DNA from: Mariaggregatimicrobium sp964498785
Lineage (GTDB): Bacteria; Zhuqueibacterota; Zhuqueibacteria; Thermofontimicrobiales; Thiofontviventaceae
Direction: 5' to 3'
Assembly (NCBI GenBank): GCA_964498785.1
Contig: CAZCJL010000052.1
Location: 1-47,503, forward strand
DNA: 47,503 nt
Numbering within the stretch: the stretch's first letter is position 1; each line of letters opens with the position of its first letter. Made by a program: the position numbers and the translations under genes. Below, piece after piece: positions 9,976-18,171 of the stretch. Under the pieces are notes generated by a model. That model worked only from the letters and a program-made list of their open reading frames with translations, was not told where the DNA came from and did no database searches.

Positions 9976-9984
9976 CTTTATTTG

Positions 9985-10737
9985 TTATAGCATTAATCCT
10001 ATCAATATTGAAATGCTGATCATAATGGCAATATTCATAATCATGGAGAGTTTTTTACCATAGGTTAATCCGGCAGAAAGAAAGACCATTGGAATATAAA
10101 CGAAAACCCCTGTTTTACCGTGCCCTTCTGTATAAATCCAGTATCCGGCGACAACCGTTAAAAAGCCTAAAAAAATACTCATTATCAAATTTAAACGGCT
10201 AAAGTATTTACGGGTTCCGCTAATTGAGAGATCGCGTATAATATCGAATCCTTTAAAATATCCTTTAAAAATACCGTCTATTCGGAAATAGATATGTGGG
10301 ATATTAAATATTACCAGGAAAATAATGACACCGATGAAACCGAACATCAACGACATAATAACGCCGATGATTGCTGAAAACGGTTTCACAAACTGCCAGA
10401 ACAGAGCATCACCAATAGCGCCGAGTGGTCCGCAAATTCGTTCTTTAAAAATAGTAATCGGGCGCTTGTCATCCCATTTTTGAAATATTGCCTGTTCTTC
10501 AAGTCGGGTGAGCGCACCCAGTGCATAAGACGCCATGTAAGGATGCGCGTTAAAAAAATCAAGATGTCGATAAAGAAAATTTCGGAGTTCAGTTTCATCC
10601 TGGCATATCCGGCGTGCAACCGGGATCATGCAAAAACATAACCCCAGACCAAGCATCCGTTCGTAATTCCATGTACCTTGAATGTAAAAGGTCCGAAAAA
10701 GAATTTTTATAAGATCTCGTTTTCTGATTCGGTTCAT
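9985..10737 (-). CDS. PTS mannose/fructose/sorbose-family component IID
   Basis: Membrane subunit of a mannose-type sugar PTS. The 250-residue protein has the conserved N terminus of the IID family (FRTFYIQGTWNYERMLGLG), an RxE-F-Y-HL-F-NAHPYMASYALG region, GPLGAIGDALFW, and several hydrophobic spans towards the C terminus. It is preceded by IIC and followed by HPr. The ribosome-binding site is weak, so coupling to IIC is possible. No IIA or IIB domain is encoded nearby, which makes the permease incomplete in this locus. Confidence 0.9.
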   Translation of the reverse strand: MNRIRKRDLIKILFRTFYIQGTWNYERMLGLGLCFCMIPVARRICQDETELRNFLYRHLDFFNAHPYMASYALGALTRLEEQAIFQKWDDKRPITIFKERICGPLGAIGDALFWQFVKPFSAIIGVIMSLMFGFIGVIIFLVIFNIPHIYFRIDGIFKGYFKGFDIIRDLSISGTRKYFSRLNLIMSIFLGFLTVVAGYWIYTEGHGKTGVFVYIPMVFLSAGLTYGKKLSMIMNIAIMISISILIGLML

Positions 10738-10772
10738 ATATTTATACTTGTATGAGTAATAATAACGCCTAT

Positions 10773-11468
10773 TTAAAAAATTAACAGAACAAGCAGCGAT
10801 AGAATAATTCCAATAAAAAAATATGGCACATTTCTTTGTCTCAAAAACATACTTAACATTGTACCTACGCCCAGTGCAAGCATTCCGATTTTGCTATATT
10901 CAAACGGTTTGTCAAAAAATGAGGGTATAAACGCCGTCATTCGTCCCAGAAAAATAGCACCAATAGAAAATGAAATTGCGAGAAGCGAGAATCCTATTAA
11001 AAATGCGTGGCTTACACCGCCGATATGTAAAAGGCTAATTTGTTTCGTGTTTACATTGTGCGCAGCGCTATCCGCCCGATAAACAAAAAACACATTTCTT
11101 TTCCGCATCGAGTTAACAAATTTTCCGCCGCTCCAACCGACCAGGGTTCCCCACAATAATGCTATTACCAAAATGATGTTTTCGGTATTTACCTGATTTT
11201 CAAGTAAGTGGATTGCAAGGCCGGCTCCTGCGAGCGATCCGACGTTACCCTCGGACGTATGCGTTCCACCTGCCGGAATTTCAGCAAGCCACGGAAGTTG
11301 AAATAAAATCCCGACCAGAAAACCTATTCCAGGATTTCCCCAAAATACGCCGATCAGGGTACAAGAAACGAGTGGCTGGGAAAACATTAGTTGCCAGCCT
11401 GCTGCCGTGTCAATCGCGACAAATCCACCAAATATGCTTATGATTATAAGATCTGTTAAAAATTCCAT
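10773..11468 (-). CDS. PTS mannose/fructose/sorbose-family component IIC
   Basis: Polytopic membrane protein of the EII-Sor type, expected to form the sugar channel with IID. Evidence is the hydrophobic profile and the conserved stretches GVFWGNPGIGFLVGILFQLPWLAEIP and AGGTHTSEGNVGSLAGAG. An in-frame TTG at 11477 is possible, but AAGGTGA is better spaced for the ATG at 11468, giving about 231 residues. It is the first gene of the IIC-IID-HPr-EI run. The 150 bases upstream presumably hold the promoter; I see no clear operator. Confidence 0.88.
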   Translation of the reverse strand: MEFLTDLIIISIFGGFVAIDTAAGWQLMFSQPLVSCTLIGVFWGNPGIGFLVGILFQLPWLAEIPAGGTHTSEGNVGSLAGAGLAIHLLENQVNTENIILVIALLWGTLVGWSGGKFVNSMRKRNVFFVYRADSAAHNVNTKQISLLHIGGVSHAFLIGFSLLAISFSIGAIFLGRMTAFIPSFFDKPFEYSKIGMLALGVGTMLSMFLRQRNVPYFFIGIILSLLVLLIF

Positions 11469-11619
11469 TGTGTTCAATTCACCTTTCCAGGTAAACGCAA
11501 AACATCATATAGATGAATATAAATTATAACTAACTTCCAAGATAATAATATTTTATTTTATAATCAAGAAAAACTTTAAAATTATTACAATCTGAACGAT
11601 TCCTCATAGAGGGCTATAT

Positions 11620-12681
11620 TTAACGAATCGCACTTTCTTCAAACGTTAATGTATGATTTGTCGCGTTCAGAGTAACTTCTATCCCCAAAGGCAGTGTTGG
11701 TTTATCAGCCACATGGCCAATGGAAAATCCAAATACAACAGGTATGTCTAAATGCTTCAGCCGGTCAATGAACACTTCTTCCACGCTGAGTGTATTTGAA
11801 AACGCTGGTTTGTAATCACTCGGTCCGCATTTTCTACAGCGATCAATAACAATCCCCGCTGCATTATTAAATTTGCCAGCGAATGATAATTGTGTTAACA
11901 TCCGGTCAATAGAATATGGTTCTTCTCCGACTTCCTCAATAAATAGTATTTTATCTGTGGTATCGAATTCATAGGGCGTCCCCAACAACGCAGTCATGAG
12001 CGTTAAATTGCCGCCAATTAATCGACCGCGTGCGACTCCGTCCTTGATCGTAAAAAAATGGGAAGTAGGGGAGAGTTCACTATTTGGTTTCGGATGTTTG
12101 ATATCACCAATTGGTGTGGCGCTGCTGACAATTTTGTAAAAATATTCTTGTGTGTAATCCGTAAAACTGGAAATTGCCACCGGCCCGTGAAATGTGACCA
12201 AACCTGTTTTCGCGTGAATAGCAAGATGAAGCGAGGTAATATCACTATATCCCAACAAAATTTTTGGATTTTTTCGGATGAGGTCATAATCCAAATTCTC
12301 CAGCAGTCGCATGCTGCCATATCCGCCGCGTAATGCAATGATGGCTTTTACTTCACCATCCTGAAACATATCGTGCAGGTCGTTTAACCGTTCTTCATCG
12401 AGTCCGGCAAGATAACCGTATCGCCGCGAGATATTTTTCCCTAATTTTACCCGAAATCCCAGATTTGCGAGGGTTTCCTGTCCGTCACGAATGGTCTGTG
12501 GTTCAAAAATCCCGCTTGCCGGAGCGATCAGCCCAACGGTATCACCCTTTTTTAAAGCTTGCGGTTTAATGATTTTTAATGATTGATTTTTCCCGACTAC
12601 TGTTCTCGGCGATAACGCAGCAGCAGTACTAATCGCAGACACTTCGCCAATGAAGCGTCGACGGGTTATTTTTGGCTTCAT
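11620..12681 (-). CDS. LD-carboxypeptidase (peptidase S66), twin-arginine leader
   Basis: Member of the LdcA/MccF serine peptidase family, which cleaves the L,D bond of murein tetrapeptides or detoxifies peptide-nucleotides. The 353-residue protein begins with KPKITRRRFIGEVSAIS, a twin-arginine export signal, so it probably acts in the periplasm. Family motifs are GDTVGLIAPAS, LRGGYGSMRLL, the nucleophile Ser in LGYSDITSLHLA, the acidic residue region FIEEVGEEPYSIDRML, and the catalytic His in GFSIGHVADKPTLPLG. AGGAT precedes the ATG. It begins 14 bases after the RidA stop. Exact substrate is not determinable. Confidence 0.92.
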   Translation of the reverse strand: MKPKITRRRFIGEVSAISTAAALSPRTVVGKNQSLKIIKPQALKKGDTVGLIAPASGIFEPQTIRDGQETLANLGFRVKLGKNISRRYGYLAGLDEERLNDLHDMFQDGEVKAIIALRGGYGSMRLLENLDYDLIRKNPKILLGYSDITSLHLAIHAKTGLVTFHGPVAISSFTDYTQEYFYKIVSSATPIGDIKHPKPNSELSPTSHFFTIKDGVARGRLIGGNLTLMTALLGTPYEFDTTDKILFIEEVGEEPYSIDRMLTQLSFAGKFNNAAGIVIDRCRKCGPSDYKPAFSNTLSVEEVFIDRLKHLDIPVVFGFSIGHVADKPTLPLGIEVTLNATNHTLTFEESAIR

Positions 12682-12695
12682 TTTTTATCCTGTCG

Positions 12696-13157
12696 TTATT
12701 TTTTAATTCTGAGAATTATTTCCAATTCTACTGATACATTTAATGGCAGCCCGGCAACGCCCACCGCGCTTCGTGCATGAATCCCCTGGTCTCCGAGCAA
12801 TTCTCTTAAAAACTCGGAAGCGCCATTAATTACCGCAGGCTGTTGGCTAAAACCGGGAGCGCTATTTACAAATCCAACAACTTTTACAACCTGTTCGATT
12901 TTGTCCAGATCACGGACAACGCTTTTTGCCGCGCTAAGGGCATTTAACGCACAAATTTTCGCGGCCTGGTACGCGCTTTCAACGCTCACTTCCGCACCGA
13001 CTTTGCCAATGTACTTTATCTCACCTTTAACTACAGGTATCTGGCCGGAGGTGAATACAAGATCACCGGATTGAATAGCAGGGATGTATGCTGCTACTGG
13101 TTTTGGTGTTTCGGGAAGTTCAATTCCCATCTCAGATAATTTTTTTTCGATTTTCAT
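12696..13157 (-). CDS. RidA/YjgF/YER057c/UK114-family protein
   Basis: Family of small trimeric proteins, many of which hydrolyse reactive enamine/imine intermediates. The 153-residue protein shows VFTSGQIPVV, the ALSAAKSVVRDLD helix and the C-terminal VSVELEIILRIKK. It carries a roughly 25-residue N-terminal extension compared with E. coli RidA and belongs to the longer YjgH/TdcF-like group. The catalytic arginine expected in RSAVGVAGLP is present. GGAGG at about 13163-13167 sets the ATG at 13157. It is probably cotranscribed with the downstream LD-carboxypeptidase. Confidence 0.92.
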   Translation of the reverse strand: MKIEKKLSEMGIELPETPKPVAAYIPAIQSGDLVFTSGQIPVVKGEIKYIGKVGAEVSVESAYQAAKICALNALSAAKSVVRDLDKIEQVVKVVGFVNSAPGFSQQPAVINGASEFLRELLGDQGIHARSAVGVAGLPLNVSVELEIILRIKK

Positions 13158-13259
13158 ATCGTCCTCCAAATTTGGTTTAACGATAAGATAATAAAAAATA
13201 AATAAAAGTCAATTAGAAACATGAATGACTAGTTGAAATTTATATTGGATTAATATTTA

Positions 13260-13720
13260 ATGAGTTATCATGGTTCGACTCCGTTCACCTGGGTGCAATT
13301 CCATTTTGTTGGTATTTTAAAATCCGAAACAATGTTCTCGTTCCAATGTTTTGTGTTGGAATGGATTTTAGGACGCTTTGCGTCCAGTAGTAAAAATACG
13401 ACGCAAAGCGTTGATCAATACATGGGGCTGTATCAAAAGTCATTTTTTAACGTCATTCCTGCGAATGCAGGAATCCCCTAAATTTATAATAATCAGGAGA
13501 TTCCGGGACAAGCCCGGAATGACATTTTACAAAAAAATCAAACTTATGATACAGCTCCGCGAGAAATTACCAACTTTTGGGAATTGCTCCCCGTTCACCG
13601 TGAAGAATGTATTTCAGCCTGAGCGGAGTCGAAGGTTTTTTGTTCAACTATCATTTGTTTTTAAACTCAATTTTTATTCACGAATACAATTAAGTTATTT
13701 TTTCTTTGCGGATCTGGAGT
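13260..13720. repeat. Cluster of intergenic repeats (REP-like palindromes)
   Basis: The roughly 660 bases between ridA and the glycosyltransferase gene contain no convincing gene but several repeat units. They are GGTTCGACTCCGTTCACC near 13271 with its inverse GAGCGGAGTCGAAGG near 13621; the pair CGTTCCAATG/TTGGAATG near 13340-13364; and GGACGCTTTGCGTCC and GACGCAAAGCG near 13371-13410, a motif that recurs near 47066 and 47442. The open frames here run through repeats and are not credible genes. Confidence 0.7.
13452..13531 (-). repeat. Dispersed intergenic repeat, copy 2 (inverted)
   Basis: Same 80-bp two-hairpin element as at 41-120 but in the opposite orientation, from GTCATTCCTGCGAATGCAGG through CCGGGACAAGCCCGGAATGA to a TTTTACA end. 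The central AT-rich spacers of the two copies differ slightly. No coding capacity. It is probably a non-autonomous, REP/MITE-type repeat, since no transposase is present. Confidence 0.8.
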
Positions 13721-13818
13721 AAATATTTGTGAATATTTCAGGATGAAAGCAACGGGATAACTGCGGAAAGCAAATATTATTATTAATCGGAATACATCTG
13801 TTTTGAAGTAAGATCGGT

Positions 13819-15027
13819 TTATTGAACATTATAAATTCCAAGCCGAAGTCGATACGGATTGAATTTCATTTTGATCTTTCCGAGTTGCAATGTGATAATT
13901 TCCTTTTTTTCCAGTTCAATTTCAGCAGCAAAGCGATCGATAAGTTCTATTGTGCGCGCTGTGCCGTCGTACGCTACCTTGTCTGCTTTTTTTAGAAATA
14001 AAGTTTGCTGGAAAATCCTGATTTTGGAGATAAAATTCTGAATCGTTTGTTCCGAGAACTCGTTGAAGTGGCAATAGTTACCGCAGCCACTTGCAGCAAG
14101 CGCTTTACCGTTTAGTTCCTGTTCCAGGTCTCTCAATTTTGGAAATGCCAGGATCGGTTTTCGGAAACAAATAGCCTCTCCGATAACTTGATTGCCAGCA
14201 GTTGTTAGTAACGCTCCGGATGAGGCAAGCGAATTTAAAAATTTCTTTCGCTGAATTGAATGATAAAAAATGTGACGGTATTCTGGAAGCGGTCGATTGA
14301 GTTGATTCCAGTTTGAGAAAATTTCAAAAGAAATATGTTTAAATTTTCGGATGACAGGCAGGATAAATTCGATATAATGGGGTTCTTTCAAATAAACAGT
14401 GAAATGTGTGCCATGGCTGGTTTTTTTATGACGAATATTCTGCGGAATATATGGCCCGACAAAAACTGCTTTGGATTTATGGTGTACCGGAAAATGATGA
14501 AAAGCGCTGACAATAACGCGATCCGGTTTGCAGGAAAAAAGTCGAATAAACGTTTGTAATAACCGCAATTTAATATTTTTACGGAATGAGTGAAACGGCG
14601 GCAGTTGCGATTCAATTAAGTAATTTTGATGATTAATGACCATTGATGGAATTCCAAGGCGATTGGCAATTCTGGAGAGATACGGCTCGAAATCAGAGAT
14701 AATAAAATCCGGATCAAATTTCTTGACTTCGCTAAGAATTGATTTATAGCGCTTGCCCGACTGTAACAGTATGCCCAGAAACTGTGAGAAATTACTAAGT
14801 GATGTGCGAAAGAGGCTTACCGCACCGTCTCTGTCATGTGAAAAACGAAATACGGGAACATTTCGATAGGGAATATTTTGCTCCTTGATGATAGACAAAG
14901 CATCGCCACCTGTGAAAATACAAACATCATATCCGCGTTGTTTTAGTTGCTCAATAATGTGCAAACTACGGGAGGCGTGTCCACGTCCTTCTCCCTGAAT
15001 TCCGTACAATATGTTTTTAGAACTCAC
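13819..15027 (-). CDS. Glycosyltransferase of the GT-B/GT28-like family
   Basis: A 402-residue protein with the N-terminal acceptor-side motif YGIQGEGRGHASRSL, typical of MurG-like and MJ1255/VC2487-type transferases. A C-terminal donor-binding part contains LLTTAGNQVIGEAICFRKPILAFP, where G-N and E are the expected nucleotide-sugar contacts. Substrate is unknown. The GTG start at 15027 has a strong AGGAGG and overlaps the end of the upstream radical SAM gene by 11 bases, so the two are translationally coupled. No transmembrane segment is evident; a peripheral inner-membrane location is likely. Confidence 0.85.
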   Translation of the reverse strand: MSSKNILYGIQGEGRGHASRSLHIIEQLKQRGYDVCIFTGGDALSIIKEQNIPYRNVPVFRFSHDRDGAVSLFRTSLSNFSQFLGILLQSGKRYKSILSEVKKFDPDFIISDFEPYLSRIANRLGIPSMVINHQNYLIESQLPPFHSFRKNIKLRLLQTFIRLFSCKPDRVIVSAFHHFPVHHKSKAVFVGPYIPQNIRHKKTSHGTHFTVYLKEPHYIEFILPVIRKFKHISFEIFSNWNQLNRPLPEYRHIFYHSIQRKKFLNSLASSGALLTTAGNQVIGEAICFRKPILAFPKLRDLEQELNGKALAASGCGNYCHFNEFSEQTIQNFISKIRIFQQTLFLKKADKVAYDGTARTIELIDRFAAEIELEKKEIITLQLGKIKMKFNPYRLRLGIYNVQ

Positions 15028-16114
15028 GATACCTCCTGCTTTTTATAATGTCCGATAGATCGCGAACGGTATAATTAAGTGCATTTGGGCGTTTAAAAAC
15101 ATTCTTGAAAAATTTACCTGGATTGTGTTGGACAAAATAAATAATGCTCGGATCGCGAAAACACTCGTCCTGACAATTTCGGCATGCTTGGTAGCTATCA
15201 TCTTCTACAAGATGTTCGTTATTGATAACATCCACTTGCCTGTCACTGTAAAAATAGCATGGCCGAAGACTTGTCTGATCATCTCCTAAAAAGAAAATAT
15301 CGCGTCCGGCAAAGCATGGAAAAATATCCGGTTGATGGTTCAATTCCTGAATCTGATTGTATAAAGATAAATATGGATTCACAATTTGAACATCTTTACG
15401 CCGGGCTTTAATTTCCAGGAGTTTGTTATAAACAGCCACTAAATCAGATTCGGCAAAACTGACTGAATCGGCTCCGATAGTCGCCAGATGAGCCGATTCA
15501 ATATCAGGTTCAGGACGAAACATGGGGTATGAAAATACAAAACGATGGATTCCAAAATTCGATAAATAATAATCAATATGTTCTTCAATATCCGGTAACC
15601 CGTTTTTTTTAGGAATGACATGCGAAATAACAGTTTGGCCAAAAAAGTTGATGCGGTATTGTTTTAATAATTCGATGCTTCGCTCAAATTTATTCCGGAT
15701 ATGTATAAAACCCCGGTGTTCCAGATGAGCTTCTAACGGATACGAATCCAGTGAAAGCCAGAGGTAATCAACGTCAACATTGCTGAGAAATTTGGCTAAC
15801 TCTTCATTGATAAGAGACCCGTTGGTTCCGGTGTTTACAGTAAAACCACTTTTTTTCGCAGCCCAAATAAATTCCTTTATCATCGGATGCATGAATGGTT
15901 CGCCACCAGTGATGTGAAATTTTCGAAATCCTTTCTTTTTCAATAAGTCAAATTTATCAATGAACTCCGGGACATTGAGTTGAAATGGGCGATATCCCTG
16001 TTTTAATTTCTTTTTATATTCATTTCGATTGTAACCACAAAAAGAACACGCGGCATTACATATATCTGTTATTTTGATGTTTAGCTGTTTGCCTGGGAAC
16101 ATGGTATTTTTCAA
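15017..16114 (-). CDS. Radical SAM protein with a SPASM-like C terminus
   Basis: A 365-residue protein with the radical SAM cluster motif CNAACSFC (Cys19, Cys23, Cys26), the SAM-binding HITGGEPFMHP and NTGTNGSL. Its C-terminal part has further cysteines (FPCFAG, RPCYFY, CRNCQDEC), arranged like a SPASM/twitch auxiliary Fe-S site. The family makes radical-based modifications of peptides or small molecules. Partner and product are unknown. The frame opens with a TTG at 16114; an ATG at 16102 is an alternative. It overlaps the glycosyltransferase gene, suggesting a joint modification pathway. Confidence 0.87.
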   Translation of the reverse strand: MKNTMFPGKQLNIKITDICNAACSFCGYNRNEYKKKLKQGYRPFQLNVPEFIDKFDLLKKKGFRKFHITGGEPFMHPMIKEFIWAAKKSGFTVNTGTNGSLINEELAKFLSNVDVDYLWLSLDSYPLEAHLEHRGFIHIRNKFERSIELLKQYRINFFGQTVISHVIPKKNGLPDIEEHIDYYLSNFGIHRFVFSYPMFRPEPDIESAHLATIGADSVSFAESDLVAVYNKLLEIKARRKDVQIVNPYLSLYNQIQELNHQPDIFPCFAGRDIFFLGDDQTSLRPCYFYSDRQVDVINNEHLVEDDSYQACRNCQDECFRDPSIIYFVQHNPGKFFKNVFKRPNALNYTVRDLSDIIKSRRYREF

Positions 16115-16508
16115 TTCTCTAAAATTGATTCGCTAATGTCAATCAAATATTTTTCAAATATATTGTATGTGCTTTAAAAATATCAGTCAACTTTGTTAAC
16201 AATCTGTTAATGTATGATTACAAAACGAACACAAGCTATCAGAAAGGTATTTTGTTGTTTATAAATTGGATTGATTTTGTGTTGTAGTTTTTGAAAAGGA
16301 AATTTTTTAACACGTGGAAACGCTAAAATCGACAGGAAATTTAATTGTAATAATTATAATACATCGCGTAACTCTATGTTATTACATTTCTGTTTTTAAT
16401 AAAATTAACGAACGGATCACAGAGAAAAAAGATAACCTTAGAAATTGCGGTACCATAAATTTATCTACATTTATAGCGGAAAAGAATATTACCAACCGGC
16501 TTACAATG
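16115..16508. other. Non-coding gap
   Basis: About 390 AT-rich bases between the saccharopine-dehydrogenase-like gene and the radical SAM gene. A plus-strand frame here overlaps the end of the neighbouring gene and has no ribosome-binding site. I see nothing identifiable except the hairpin listed at 16495-16522. The upstream part presumably carries the promoter of the radical SAM operon. Confidence 0.5.
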
Positions 16509-16522
16509 CTAAGCAAGCCGGT
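16495..16522 (-). terminator. Possible terminator of the riboflavin operon
   Basis: An 8-bp perfect stem ACCGGCTT/AAGCCGGT overlaps the stop codon of the saccharopine-dehydrogenase-like gene. On the minus strand it is followed shortly by a T-rich stretch. The loop is 12 bases and the T tract is interrupted, so strength is uncertain. Confidence 0.45.
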
Positions 16523-17630
16523 AATGTATGTTCCGGTTCATTTGGTAGGCAAGCACTTTATCAAAACAATTTTCATTCGCGCCGATGTATTCCGGTGGAA
16601 TTACTCCTGTCTGTGTAAAATGACCTTGCAGAATTAGGCGAGCCACCGCGGTGCATGGATATCCGGTGGTACGCGCCATGGAGCTGGTTTTCGTTGCAGG
16701 ATCGTATCGATCGAACAGATTGTACTCATAACTGGTATCTTTCCCGTTTTCTTTTCCTGTAATAGTTATTTTCATCACAGTAAATTCATACTCGTCTTTT
16801 TTGAGCTTCCAGTGTGGGAAAAGTAATTTTGTCGTAAAATCAATTGGCCGGACGGATGTTCCGTTTATATCAACAGGGTTTTCATTAAAAAAGCCAGTTT
16901 CACGGAGAACTCGCATAAGATTGATATGACCGGGGTAACGCAGAGTTTTTTCCTTCAGATTGGGGATATGTTTCATTGTAGTCAATAATGTGCGGAGACC
17001 ATCGGTATTAAACGCTTCCAGTGTTCCGATGTTGTTAAATTCCATCAATTCCGGCTCAGAGAGCGCTGGTTTAATCACAACATGGCTGTTTTCGACAAAT
17101 CGTGCCGGTCGGATATATTCTTCAATCACGTCAATCGGAGAGAATGGTGCTTTGTATTCAAACGGCCAGGAGCGAACCAGTGGCAGTCCGCCGACATAAC
17201 ATTCAAAAGTTTCAACCTGCATTTTTTTATTATGATAACCCAGGATCACGTTACTCATTCCCGGCGCCACGCCGCAGTCCATTACCGCAATGACGTTTTT
17301 TTGTTTTGCAAGTTCATCCAGTTTAAATGGGTCATTATCAAAAAAAGAGATGTCTACAATGTTTTTTCCGGCGGAAATTACAGCTTCCAGTGTTTGGAAT
17401 CCCAAAAATCCGGGAACAGCGCCGATCACCAGATCGAAATCACTGACTATTTTTTGAATATTTTTCGTATCAGAAAGATCGGTGGTGATCACTTTTACCG
17501 GAAAATCAGATTCAAGAGTTTGCAGCGCCTTGTCATCGATATCAAAAGAGGTTATGTCAAAATCAGAACATAAATCAATAGCCATTGCCCGGCCGACCAT
17601 GCCGGCGCCAAGAACAGCGATTTTTTGCAT
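16509..17630 (-). CDS. Saccharopine dehydrogenase/lysine dehydrogenase-like oxidoreductase
   Basis: A 373-residue NAD(P)-dependent enzyme. It has an N-terminal Rossmann fold with VLGAGMVGRAMAIDL, an acidic residue in SFDIDD, AVPGFLG and the MDCGVAPGMSN turn, then a saccharopine-dehydrogenase C-terminal domain containing a conserved YVGGLP and RYPGH. The closest class is lysine 6-dehydrogenase or saccharopine reductase; substrate cannot be fixed from sequence. It starts 17 bases after ribH and has its own GAGGA ribosome-binding site, so it looks like the last gene of the riboflavin operon although it has no known role in that pathway. Confidence 0.88.
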   Translation of the reverse strand: MQKIAVLGAGMVGRAMAIDLCSDFDITSFDIDDKALQTLESDFPVKVITTDLSDTKNIQKIVSDFDLVIGAVPGFLGFQTLEAVISAGKNIVDISFFDNDPFKLDELAKQKNVIAVMDCGVAPGMSNVILGYHNKKMQVETFECYVGGLPLVRSWPFEYKAPFSPIDVIEEYIRPARFVENSHVVIKPALSEPELMEFNNIGTLEAFNTDGLRTLLTTMKHIPNLKEKTLRYPGHINLMRVLRETGFFNENPVDINGTSVRPIDFTTKLLFPHWKLKKDEYEFTVMKITITGKENGKDTSYEYNLFDRYDPATKTSSMARTTGYPCTAVARLILQGHFTQTGVIPPEYIGANENCFDKVLAYQMNRNIHYRLA

Positions 17631-17647
17631 ATAAAATCCTCGTTAGG

Positions 17648-18115
17648 TTATTCAAATCTGTTCATTAAATTGGTCATTTCGATGGCAGCCAATGCTGCAT
17701 CCCAGCCTTTATTTCCTGATTTTGTACCTGCGCGTTCGATGGCTTGCTCCAGCGTGTCGGTTGTGATAACGCCAAAAATTGTCGGGATTCCGGTTTGTAA
17801 ATTCGTCAGTGCGACGCCTTTAGTCACCTCGGCTGCGATGTAATCAAAATGCGGTGTTGAACCGCGAATAACTGCTCCCAAACAGATAACCGCATCATAT
17901 TTCTTGCTACCCGCCATTTTCATTGCAGCCAGCGGTATTTCGAATGATCCGGGTACCCGGGCAATATCAATGTCATTGTCCGATACTTCATGGCGCTGCA
18001 AACAATCCAGCGCACCTTCCAATAATTTTGATGAAATAAATTCATTAAAACGACTGACAACAATGCCAAATTTTTTATCTTTGCCGATTAATTTTCCTTC
18101 AAGCAACGTCGGCAT
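17648..18115 (-). CDS. ribH: 6,7-dimethyl-8-ribityllumazine synthase
   Basis: Condenses 3,4-dihydroxy-2-butanone 4-phosphate with the ribitylamino-pyrimidine to give lumazine, the penultimate riboflavin step. The 155-residue protein has VSRFNEFIS, the phosphate-binding GAVIRGSTPHFDYIA with its catalytic His, and GIPTIFGVITTDTLEQAIERAG. GGAGGAA precedes the ATG. Expected to form large oligomeric shells with riboflavin synthase. It follows ribBA in the same operon. Confidence 0.97.
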   Translation of the reverse strand: MPTLLEGKLIGKDKKFGIVVSRFNEFISSKLLEGALDCLQRHEVSDNDIDIARVPGSFEIPLAAMKMAGSKKYDAVICLGAVIRGSTPHFDYIAAEVTKGVALTNLQTGIPTIFGVITTDTLEQAIERAGTKSGNKGWDAALAAIEMTNLMNRFE

Positions 18116-18171
18116 AATTCCTCCGAATTTATAAAGTTAATCCATGAATTCAATTATTTATAATCAAGTTA

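Noticed and set aside
13268..13292. tRNA T-loop-like GGTTCGACTCC
   Set aside because: No acceptor, D or anticodon arms around it, and the same phrase recurs inverted near 13621, so it belongs to an intergenic repeat.
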